This document shows, piece by piece, positions 1-5,515 of a stretch of 7,223 nt of DNA. The position numbers and the translations under genes were made by a program. The notes beneath the pieces are model-generated. The model was not told the origin of the DNA. It worked only from the letters and a program-made list of their open reading frames with translations, and did not search any database. Numbering within the stretch: the stretch's first letter is position 1; each line of letters begins with the position of its first letter. Source of the stretch: Corynebacterium sp. (GTDB lineage Bacteria > Actinomycetota > Actinomycetes > Mycobacteriales > Mycobacteriaceae); assembly GCA_030450335.1 (NCBI GenBank), contig JAKDIS010000116.1, positions 1 through 7,223 of the forward strand, read 5' to 3'.

Positions 1-10
1 GACCGTGTGC

Positions 11-40
11 CTGACAAGGAGGGCACTTCGGTACTAGGGT
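11..40 (+). promoter_or_regulatory. Promoter of ygfZ, probably giving a leaderless mRNA
   Basis: A -35 box CTGACA (11-16) is followed after 18 bp by a -10 box TAGGGT (35-40). The -35 matches TTGACA at five of six positions, and the -10 fits the TANNNT actinobacterial form. Transcription would begin about 7 nt after the -10, at 47-48, which is the first base of the GTG at 48. A leaderless start is therefore likely; such transcripts are common in corynebacteria. A purine-rich AAGGAGGG at 16-23 resembles a ribosome binding site, but it overlaps the -35 region and lies 24 nt from this GTG. Confidence 0.6.
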
Positions 41-47
41 GGGGTAC

Positions 48-1277
48 GTGAGTCAGACGCACAGCCCCCTGGCCGACCACGTCCCAGGGGCAAGCACGGA
101 AGACGGTTCAGGTCTCGACGCGCACCGGCCCCTCCTGGCGGCCACCGCGCGCCACTACGGAAGGCCACTGATCGAGCAGTCGACGGTGGACGAGGGAGAC
201 ACCGGCCTCATCGACGGCTGGTCGCACACCGCCGTCCTGGTCACCGGGCCGGAGGCGGCCACCTGGCTGAACAACCTGATCTCCCAGAAGGTCGACGCGA
301 TCGGCGTCGGCCAGACCACCAACGGCCTGATACTGGACATCCAGGGACGCGTGGAGCACGCCTTCGGCATCGCCGCGGTGGACACCGACACCCTCCTGCT
401 GGACGCCCCGGGCGACTCCGACCCCGCCGCCCTCGCCGACTTCCTGTCGAAGATGGTCTTCTGGGCACAGGTCGAGGTCACCACGCCGGAACTGGCCCTG
501 ATCAGTGTGGTCAACCCGGCGTCCTCCCCCGCCGCGCAGGCGGGCACCGGCGCGCCGGAGGGACTGGACGGCCTGGACGGCAGCGCCGCGTCCGGGGTCC
601 GGTACTGGGCGACGCGTACCCTCGGCGGCCACGCGGTGACCGACCTGTGGGTCGACGTGTCGACCGTGACGCAGGTGTGGGACACCCTGGCGTCCACCGG
701 TGCGCGCCCCGTCGGCGGCTGGGCGGCGGACGCCCTGCGCATCCGCGACCGCCGGCCGCTGCTCGGCGTCGACACAGACGAACGCCTCATCCCCCACGAA
801 GTGCCCGGATACATCGGCGGCGACACCCCCAGCGCCCACAGCGCGACCCAACTCGCCCGCGCCGACGACGGGCCCACGTCCTCCGCCGTGCACCTGAACA
901 AGGGCTGCTACCGCGGGCAGGAGACGGTGTCACGCGTGCACAACCTCGGCCGCCCGCCGCGCCAGCTCGTGGTGCTGCAGCTCGACGGCTCCGGCCACTC
1001 CCTGCCAGAGGTCGGTGCGGCGGTCACCGCCGGCGGGCGCAGCGTGGGACGCATCGGGCTGACCGTGCAGGACGCCGAGGAGGGTCCGGTGGCCCTGGCG
1101 CTGGTGAAACGCCAGGTCATCGAGAAACTCGCGGCCGACCGGGAGTCCGGGGAGAACAAGACCCCGGCATTGAGTGTGGACGGGGTGGACGCGGCCGTGG
1201 ACCCCGACGACATCGTCGTCGACAACACGGTCCGGCCCGGCCGCGCGGCCGTGAACAAGCTGAAGGGAAAAATCTGA
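48..1277 (+). CDS. ygfZ: YgfZ-type folate-binding protein (GcvT-like, iron-sulfur cluster repair/maturation)
   Basis: This 409-residue protein belongs to the YgfZ/GcvT-like family. Members bind tetrahydrofolate and support assembly or repair of certain iron-sulfur proteins in the cytosol. The diagnostic motif KGCYRGQE is visible at about residues 285-292, including the conserved cysteine (C287). A second family block, RRPLLGVDTDE followed by IPHE, lies just upstream (about residues 231-251). The N-terminal half carries the GcvT-like fold with a low-complexity Ala/Gly/Ser insert near residues 155-180. I start it at GTG 48 rather than the in-frame GTG 39, because GTG 39 lies inside the -10 box and would not be on the transcript. 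Stop is TGA. It stands alone upstream of DUF3073, which has its own promoter, and no convincing terminator follows it. Family assignment is firm; the exact client proteins are unknown. Confidence 0.93.
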   Translation: MSQTHSPLADHVPGASTEDGSGLDAHRPLLAATARHYGRPLIEQSTVDEGDTGLIDGWSHTAVLVTGPEAATWLNNLISQKVDAIGVGQTTNGLILDIQGRVEHAFGIAAVDTDTLLLDAPGDSDPAALADFLSKMVFWAQVEVTTPELALISVVNPASSPAAQAGTGAPEGLDGLDGSAASGVRYWATRTLGGHAVTDLWVDVSTVTQVWDTLASTGARPVGGWAADALRIRDRRPLLGVDTDERLIPHEVPGYIGGDTPSAHSATQLARADDGPTSSAVHLNKGCYRGQETVSRVHNLGRPPRQLVVLQLDGSGHSLPEVGAAVTAGGRSVGRIGLTVQDAEEGPVALALVKRQVIEKLAADRESGENKTPALSVDGVDAAVDPDDIVVDNTVRPGRAAVNKLKGKI

Positions 1278-1331
1278 CCGGCGTTCACCTGCGATGACGA
1301 TGCTGACGGGCAATTCAGGGCGGGTCTGTTT

Positions 1332-1360
1332 CTGACAACTGCGCCCTCACCCGCTATGGT
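1332..1360 (+). promoter_or_regulatory. Promoter of the DUF3073 gene
   Basis: CTGACA (1332-1337), a 17-bp spacer and TATGGT (1355-1360) make a near-consensus housekeeping promoter. Transcription would start near 1367, giving a leader of about 76 nt before the ATG at 1443. The -35 hexamer is identical to the one proposed for ygfZ, so both genes probably use the vegetative sigma factor. The rest of the 165-bp gap (1278-1442) shows nothing else clear; I see no riboswitch fold in the leader. Confidence 0.65.
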
Positions 1361-1442
1361 GGGGACAGAACAGAATCACTGAAAGATGCGAGAGCAGCTC
1401 AAATCCCTGGCTGCTCCATTGACAACCCGAGGGGGTCAGGCC

Positions 1443-1622
1443 ATGGGTCGCGGCCGTGCCAAGGCAAAGCAAACCAAGGTTGCCCGTCAGCTCAAGTACA
1501 GCTCTCCAGACATGGATCTCGAGAGTCTCCAGCGTGAGCTGTCCACTGAGAGTGGGCATTCCACCGAGGACGATTACGAGGAGTGGGACGACTGGAGCGC
1601 CGAGGAGGACGAAGGCCGCTGA
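1443..1622 (+). CDS. DUF3073 family small protein
   Basis: This 59-residue protein matches the actinobacterial DUF3073 family, whose members begin MGRGRAKAKQTKVAR and continue LKYSSPDMDLESLQREL. Its role is not established. The protein is strongly bipolar: the first ~17 residues are rich in Lys/Arg, while the last ~20 are rich in Asp/Glu (TEDDYEEWDDWSAEEDE). This is compatible with RNA or ribosome contact, but that is inference only. The start at ATG 1443 is supported by a GAGGGGG ribosome binding site at 1429-1435, 7 nt upstream, and by the family N-terminus. An in-frame ATG at 1386 would add 19 residues absent from the family and is rejected. It has its own promoter and is closed by a strong hairpin. 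Confidence 0.92.
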   Translation: MGRGRAKAKQTKVARQLKYSSPDMDLESLQRELSTESGHSTEDDYEEWDDWSAEEDEGR

Positions 1623-1661
1623 CGGTCATCTCCGTCCCCTCCCCGCAGTGAACGCCGGTGC

Positions 1662-1717
1662 CCGGGCCCGGTCCACGTCATGAACCGATGACGTGGACGG
1701 GCCCGGTCGCCGGTTTT
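1662..1717 (+). terminator. Terminator hairpin after DUF3073
   Basis: Left arm 1662-1681 pairs with right arm 1688-1706 over 19 bp with one bulged G and a 6-nt loop (GAACCG). The stem is very GC-rich (CCGGGCCCG at its base). A short T run (TTTT, 1714-1717) lies 7 bp past the stem, so the U-tract is weak and set back. It most likely ends DUF3073 transcription. Because the stem is almost symmetrical it could also slow transcripts arriving from purM on the other strand. Confidence 0.7.
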
Positions 1718-1733
1718 CGCGTGCCCTAGATAG

Positions 1734-1766
1734 ACAAGCACCGGACAAGCACCGGACAAGCGTCAG
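1734..1766. repeat. 11-bp tandem repeat, two and a half copies
   Basis: The unit ACAAGCACCGG occurs at 1734-1744 and again, identically, at 1745-1755. It is followed by a degenerate third copy ACAAGCGTCAG (1756-1766). The array abuts the left arm of the large inverted repeat. There are no spacers of CRISPR type. It could be replication slippage or a small iteron-like protein site; the sequence does not decide. Confidence 0.75.
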
Positions 1767-1834
1767 GGGCCAAGATCGAGCGTGGGATGTTTGAACCCGA
1801 TGATTCAACCATCCCACGCTCGATCTTGGCCCCT
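1765..1834. repeat. Perfect 25-bp inverted repeat (long hairpin)
   Basis: The arm at 1765-1789 (starting AGGGGCCAAGATCG) is the exact reverse complement of 1810-1834. After one mismatch a further 5 bp (TTGAA/TTCAA) can pair, leaving a loop of about 8 nt at 1796-1803. The stem would therefore be about 31 positions long. It sits between the convergent DUF3073 and purM genes. Neither side has a T-run, and the bases just outside the arms (CGTC and CTGG) are not a target duplication. It may be a dispersed palindromic repeat, a relic of a mobile element, or a factor-dependent barrier between convergent transcripts. Confidence 0.85.
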
Positions 1835-1842
1835 CTGGCTGC

Positions 1843-1876
1843 GGCGCTTAGGTGCGGGCGCGGGCGCTTAGGTGCG
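1843..1876. repeat. 14-bp direct duplication of the purM stop region
   Basis: GGCGCTTAGGTGCG occurs at 1843-1856 and again at 1863-1876, a 20-bp period. On the - strand the second copy carries the last codons of purM and its TAA stop (1868-1870). The first copy repeats that Arg-Thr-stop sequence just downstream. It looks like a local duplication by slippage at the gene's 3' edge and does not change the protein. Confidence 0.7.
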
Positions 1877-2968
1877 CGGGTGCTCCCCCACGAGCTCGGC
1901 ACGCACGGCGGCACCGTTCTCCGAGCCGTCCTCGGCGGCCAGGCGGACGTGGCCGAGCTTCCAGGCGTCGATGTGGCGGGCGGTGAGCATCGCCAGGGCG
2001 CGCTCCGCATCGTCCTCACCGACGACGGCGACCATGCCGACTCCCATGTTGAAGGTCTTCTCCATCTCCTCCTGCGACACCTTGCCCAGCTGGGCGATGG
2101 TGCGGAAGACCGGCGCCGGCTCCCAGGACCCACGGTTGAGCTCGGCGACGAGGCCCTCCGGGATCACGCGGGCCAGGTTCGCCGCCAGGCCACCACCGGT
2201 GACGTGGGAGTAGGTGTGCACGTCGCACTCCGAGGCGAGCGCCAGGCAGTCGAGCGCGTAGATCTTCGTCGGCTCCAGCAGCTCCTCGCCGAGGGTGCGT
2301 CCGAAGTCGGACACGTAGCCGTCCAGCGCCAGGCCGGCCTTCTCCAGCAGGACGTGGCGCGCCAGGCTGTAGCCGTTGGAGTGCAGGCCGGAGCTGGCCA
2401 TGCCGATGACCACGTCGCCGTGACGCACGCGGTCCGGGCCGAGCAGCTTGGCCTCCTCGACCACGCCGACGGCGGTAGCGGAGACATCGTACTCGCCCGG
2501 CTCCATCAGGCCCGGGTGCTCGGCGGTCTCGCCGCCGAGCAGGGCGCAGCCGGCGTCGATGCAACCGGCGGCGATGCCGGAGACGATCTCGGCGACGTGC
2601 TCGGGCACGACCTTGCCGATGGCGATGTAGTCCTGCAGGAACAGCGGCTCCGCGCCGCAGACGACCAGGTCGTCGACGACCATGGCCACCAGGTCACGTC
2701 CGATGGTGTCGTGCTTGTCCATCGCCTGCGCCACCGCAAGCTTCGTGCCGACTCCGTCGGACCCGGAGGCCAGCAGCGGCTTCTCGTAGTCCCCCAGGGC
2801 GAACAGGCCGGCGAAGCCGCCGAGACCTCCCCTGACCTCGGGTCGGGTCGCCTTCTTGGCGATGGGTGCGAACAGCTCGACGGCGCGGTCGCCGGCCTCG
2901 ATGTCCACGCCGGCGGCCGCGTAGCTCGCGCCTCCGGAACTGTCGCGGGGATCGGTCTGGTCTGTCAA
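1868..2968 (-). CDS. purM: Phosphoribosylformylglycinamidine cyclo-ligase (AIR synthetase)
   Basis: This 366-residue cytosolic enzyme converts FGAM plus ATP to 5-aminoimidazole ribotide, step 5 of de novo purine synthesis. Family motifs appear in order. SYAAAGVDIEAGD is at about residues 15-27 and DGVGTKL at 71-77 (nucleotide binding). MVVDDLVVCGAEPLFLQDY lies at 96-114 and GGETAEHPG at 145-153. SSGLHSNGYSL lies at 192-202 and HVTGGGLAANLARVIP at 255-270. Length is usual for the family. The start is TTG at 2966-2968, preceded by GAAGG about 9 nt upstream; no ATG or GTG codon fits the expected N-terminus better. Upstream on the same strand is the SCP-like gene, not purF as I would expect. Downstream it converges on DUF3073 across the repeat region. 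Confidence 0.97.
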   Translation of the reverse strand: MTDQTDPRDSSGGASYAAAGVDIEAGDRAVELFAPIAKKATRPEVRGGLGGFAGLFALGDYEKPLLASGSDGVGTKLAVAQAMDKHDTIGRDLVAMVVDDLVVCGAEPLFLQDYIAIGKVVPEHVAEIVSGIAAGCIDAGCALLGGETAEHPGLMEPGEYDVSATAVGVVEEAKLLGPDRVRHGDVVIGMASSGLHSNGYSLARHVLLEKAGLALDGYVSDFGRTLGEELLEPTKIYALDCLALASECDVHTYSHVTGGGLAANLARVIPEGLVAELNRGSWEPAPVFRTIAQLGKVSQEEMEKTFNMGVGMVAVVGEDDAERALAMLTARHIDAWKLGHVRLAAEDGSENGAAVRAELVGEHPRT

Positions 2969-3061
2969 AGTAATTCGCCTTCACTCGCGGTGATCGTCGT
3001 GCAGGAAGTTCTTGCGTTGAACCGAACCCAGCCTACCCGGTGCCACCAGCGACCGACGTAC
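2969..3061 (-). other. purM leader / gap where purF would be expected
   Basis: This 93-bp gap separates purM from the SCP-like gene. Read on the - strand it holds a possible -10 box TAGGCT (3035-3030) with no good -35, then the GAAGG ribosome binding site of purM. One - strand frame ends NFLHDDHRE-stop just before purM; I do not recognise it as PurF. The gap is far too short for the roughly 500-codon purF. I see no riboswitch-like fold. Confidence 0.4.
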
Positions 3062-3457
3062 TCAGACACCCCGGACGACCGGCAGCCAGTGCGATACGTC
3101 ACCCGCGTGAGCCCCGGACACCTCCGCGCCCGCGGCCACGGCACCGTCCAGGTCGATGAGACCGCCGGCCAGACGCAGCCAGGTGAGCGCATCGCACTGC
3201 ACCACGTTCGGCGGCGTCCCCCGCCGGTGCACCGACCCCTCGACGCACTGCGCCGCCGCGAACGGCGGCACCCTGACCTCGACACTGTGCCCCGGGGCGT
3301 CCTGCTCGAGCTGGGCGACGCTCAGCCGCACGGCGGCGGCGACGACGCTGCGCGACGGGCGCGGGACGTCCTGCGGGTCACGTGCCCACGGCCACACCTC
3401 CACCATCGCGGAGCGCAGCGCTGCGGGGTCTGTCGTCTTCGTCGGCCTCGGTGACAT
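3062..3457 (-). CDS. Sterol carrier (SCP-2-like) family protein, bacterial SCP type
   Basis: This 131-residue protein resembles the small actinobacterial 'sterol carrier family' proteins (I recall the Pfam name as bacterial SCP ortholog). It has the characteristic stretches VEVRVPPFAAAQCVEG (about 59-74) and RGTPPNVVQCDALTWLRLA (79-97). Its end reads GAHAGDVSHWLPVV. The SCP-2 fold makes a hydrophobic pocket, so lipid or acyl binding is plausible, but no ligand is established for this subgroup. No signal peptide or membrane helix is visible, so it is probably cytosolic. The ATG at 3457 follows a -10 box by 7 nt, suggesting leaderless translation. It is read in the same direction as purM and may be cotranscribed with it; a divergent acyl-CoA thioesterase lies 94 bp away, which makes a lipid link tempting but unproven. 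Confidence 0.85.
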   Translation of the reverse strand: MSPRPTKTTDPAALRSAMVEVWPWARDPQDVPRPSRSVVAAAVRLSVAQLEQDAPGHSVEVRVPPFAAAQCVEGSVHRRGTPPNVVQCDALTWLRLAGGLIDLDGAVAAGAEVSGAHAGDVSHWLPVVRGV

Positions 3458-3464
3458 GCCCCCG

Positions 3465-3470
3465 ATGATA
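3465..3470 (-). promoter_or_regulatory. -10 box of the SCP-like gene (leaderless)
   Basis: On the - strand TATCAT (TANNNT) ends 7 nt before the ATG at 3457, which places the transcription start at or within a base or two of the start codon. The -35 region is weak (ATTCCA about 17 bp upstream). It shares a 94-bp divergent region with the thioesterase promoter. Confidence 0.45.
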
Positions 3471-3512
3471 CGGGGAGTGCACGGGGATGGAATGCGGCAC
3501 TGGCGGGGACTG

Positions 3513-3545
3513 TAGTATGGCGGTGTTCACCAGTGAGACGAAAGG
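3513..3545 (+). promoter_or_regulatory. -10 box and ribosome binding site of the thioesterase gene
   Basis: TAGTAT (3513-3518), preceded by TG, fits a -10 element, but no clear -35 is seen. Transcription would start near 3525, giving a leader of about 27 nt. AAAGG at 3541-3545 lies 6 nt before the GTG at 3552 and sets that start. Unlike the SCP-like gene on the other side of this divergent region, this gene has a normal leader. Confidence 0.45.
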
Positions 3546-3551
3546 CAGATT

Positions 3552-4580
3552 GTGGCAGTTACAGGGGCAGACGAGCAGGAACGGGCGCTGCAGCCGGAGA
3601 CGACGCTGCGCTTCATGGCTGCGCCGACCGACGTCCTCATGCAGGGGGCACGGGGCGTCCACGGCGGTCGTGTCCTGGAGTGGATCGACAAGGGGGCCTA
3701 CGCCTGCGCCGTCGGCTGGTCCGGCGCGTACTGCGTGACCGCCTACGTGGGGCACATCCACTTCACCCGGCCGATCCCCTCGGGCCACATCGTCGAGGTG
3801 CGCTCACGCATCGTCTACACCGGACGCTCCTCGATGCACATCGTCAACGAGGTGCTCTCCGCCGACCCGCGTGAGGGCGTGTTCACCCGCGCCTGCGACT
3901 GCCTGGTCATCTTCGTCGCCATGGACGAGAACCGGAAGTCCATGCCCGTGCCGCACTTCGAGCCGGGCTCCGAGGCCGGCCTGCGGGTGCAGGAGGCGGC
4001 CCTGTCGCGCGTGCAGCTGCGCAAGGCCATCGAGGAGGAGATGCTCAAGCAGAGCTACTCCTCCGACCCTGCCGCCACCACCGCCCCGCGGATGACGCAC
4101 CGCTTCATGGCCAAGCCCACCGACGTGAACTGGGGCGGCAACGTCCACGGTGGCACGGCGATGGAGTGGATCGACGAGGCGGCGTCCGCCTGCACCTCGG
4201 CCTGGACCGGGGAGCGCACCGTGGCGGTCTACGCCGGCGGTTTCCGCTTCTACCGTCCCGTGCACATCGGCGACCTCGTGGAGGTCGAGGCCCGCGTGAT
4301 CCGCACGGACGTGCGCAGCATGTCGGTCTCGGTGCACCTGCGCGCCGGCGACCCGCGTGAGGGCACCGGCAACCTCCCCGTCGGCATCCACGCCTCGATG
4401 ACGTACATCGCCACCGACATCGACGGCAACCCCCTGGCCGCCCGGCAGTTCACCCCCACCACGCCGGAGGACAAGCGACTGTCCCAGCACGCCGCCACGC
4501 TGCGCGAACTGCGTACCAAGTACCGGCCCATGCCCCTGGTGGACCCGCTGCGCGACGAGAGCCAGTACCCGATGAACTGA
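3552..4580 (+). CDS. Double-hotdog acyl-CoA thioesterase
   Basis: This 342-residue protein should hydrolyse acyl-CoA to free fatty acid and CoA in the cytosol. It contains two hotdog domains of the YciA/BACH type, about residues 16-126 and 178-292. They are joined by a charged helical linker (about 145-170). Each domain carries the HGG signature followed by an Asp: HGG 37-39 with D46 in LEWIDKGA, and HGG 199-201 with D208 in MEWIDEAA. The Asn usual before HGG is present in domain 2 (N193, PTDVNWGGNVHGG). Domain 1 instead reads PTDVLMQGARGVHGG, lacking that Asn and being two residues longer. The active site may therefore be asymmetric, as known for two-domain BACH enzymes. GTG start with AAAGG upstream. 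It faces the J-like membrane protein gene, whose stop codon directly abuts its own. Chain-length preference cannot be read from sequence. Confidence 0.9.
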   Translation: MAVTGADEQERALQPETTLRFMAAPTDVLMQGARGVHGGRVLEWIDKGAYACAVGWSGAYCVTAYVGHIHFTRPIPSGHIVEVRSRIVYTGRSSMHIVNEVLSADPREGVFTRACDCLVIFVAMDENRKSMPVPHFEPGSEAGLRVQEAALSRVQLRKAIEEEMLKQSYSSDPAATTAPRMTHRFMAKPTDVNWGGNVHGGTAMEWIDEAASACTSAWTGERTVAVYAGGFRFYRPVHIGDLVEVEARVIRTDVRSMSVSVHLRAGDPREGTGNLPVGIHASMTYIATDIDGNPLAARQFTPTTPEDKRLSQHAATLRELRTKYRPMPLVDPLRDESQYPMN

Positions 4581-5480
4581 TCAGACGAAGTAGTCGACTC
4601 CCATGACCTGGTAGTCGCCGTCTATCTCGAGCAGCATCACGTTTCCACGGGTCTCATCGTCTCCGTCCACGACACCCACCACGTTCATGCTGTCTACCTC
4701 TTCCCGGGTAAACCCTTCCTCCTCGATGCCCTCATAGAGCTCTTCCGGATCCTCCATGATGTTCAGCTTGAGCTGGTCGATGGTGATCACGGTGTCCCCT
4801 GCCCGGAAGTCACTGCCTCCAAAGTAGGAGTCGAGCCCGACGAAGGACTGACCGTCCTCGAGCCCGAAACTGTTCATTACCTCGTCGCGGGACTGGGAGA
4901 CCGAATTCTCCGTGACCCAGTCGCGCAGGTCCTCCTCGCCCTCCTGCGAGAGCATGTCGTCGACTACCGACTTCGAGGCCTTGTAGGGGTCACCCCCGCC
5001 GAACAGGCCCAACGCCCACCCCGCCAGGCCCACGACAACCGCGGTGACCACGGCGGTGATGCCGATCGCCAGGATATTGGACTGCTTGAAGGAGTCCTGG
5101 ACCTGGTGGCCTGCAGCGGACGCCTTGCCGCCGGCGGTGCGGGCGAACTGGCCCGCGTGCTGTTGGAACTGTCCTGCCCCACCGGACGCTGCGCCGGACG
5201 TCGCGCCGGCAGGCGCTGTCGCGTCGCCGGTGTTGAGCGCGGCCAGCTCGCGGAGGGAGACCACGTCGATCTCCGGTGCCGACGGATCGTCGAGCCGCTG
5301 GTCGTAGAGGGAGCGCCGGGTCTCGTCGCCGAGGATCGCGCGTGCGGTGGAGAGCTGGTCCTGGAGTCCCGCATCGTCTGCGGGCACCTGCGCCAGTCGA
5401 CCGTCGAGCTCCGTGCCGAGTTCCGCCGGCGAGGACTGCCGGGAGAGCCCGAGTGACTGGTAGAGGTCATAATGTGCCAT
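4581..5480 (-). CDS. J-domain-like N-terminus, single-pass membrane protein (paralogue A)
   Basis: This 299-residue protein has no name I can support. Residues 1-62 resemble a J-domain: YDLYQSLGL at the start and ARAILGDETRRSLYDQRL as helix III and the following segment. The HPD tripeptide is missing; the loop reads VPADD, so stimulation of DnaK is not expected. A Gly/Ala/Gln-rich linker (about 85-110) leads to an amphipathic stretch (GQFARTAGGKASAAG, 110-124). One membrane helix follows at about 136-160 (ILAIGITAVVTAVVVGLAGWALGLF). The charges favour a cytoplasmic N-terminus and an external, acidic C-terminal domain of about 135 residues. There is no signal peptide. ATG start with a weak purine-rich site (AAGAAAGAGAAA). 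It lies 35 bp downstream of paralogue B on the same strand, so the two are probably cotranscribed. Function unknown. Confidence 0.88.
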   Translation of the reverse strand: MAHYDLYQSLGLSRQSSPAELGTELDGRLAQVPADDAGLQDQLSTARAILGDETRRSLYDQRLDDPSAPEIDVVSLRELAALNTGDATAPAGATSGAASGGAGQFQQHAGQFARTAGGKASAAGHQVQDSFKQSNILAIGITAVVTAVVVGLAGWALGLFGGGDPYKASKSVVDDMLSQEGEEDLRDWVTENSVSQSRDEVMNSFGLEDGQSFVGLDSYFGGSDFRAGDTVITIDQLKLNIMEDPEELYEGIEEEGFTREEVDSMNVVGVVDGDDETRGNVMLLEIDGDYQVMGVDYFV

Positions 5481-5515
5481 GAGTGGTTTCTCTTTCTTCG
5501 AGTGGGGCGCGTCGA

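Noticed and set aside
108..901. Two long - strand open frames opposite ygfZ
   Set aside because: They are antisense to a protein with clear family motifs, have low-complexity Arg/Gly/Ser content and no plausible start context.
1386..1442. 19-codon N-terminal extension of the DUF3073 protein
   Set aside because: The family begins at MGRGRAKAK and a strong GAGGGGG site lies 7 nt before that ATG.
1734..1834. CRISPR array or intrinsic terminator in the repeat region
   Set aside because: The direct repeats are 11 bp with no spacers, and the long hairpin has no T-run on either strand.
1762..1838. Intact insertion sequence or miniature element bounded by the 25-bp arms
   Set aside because: Only 20 bp lie between the arms and the flanks CGTC and CTGG are not a target duplication, so a recent insertion cannot be supported.
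1787..3454. Long + strand open frame (555 codons) opposite purM and the SCP-like gene
   Set aside because: It lies antisense to two clearly conserved genes. Its Arg/Gly/Val-rich composition and lack of any recognisable domain are typical of a shadow frame in GC-rich DNA.
3804..4490. - strand open frame opposite the thioesterase
   Set aside because: Shadow of the hotdog gene; the composition is His/Gly/Val-rich with no domain.
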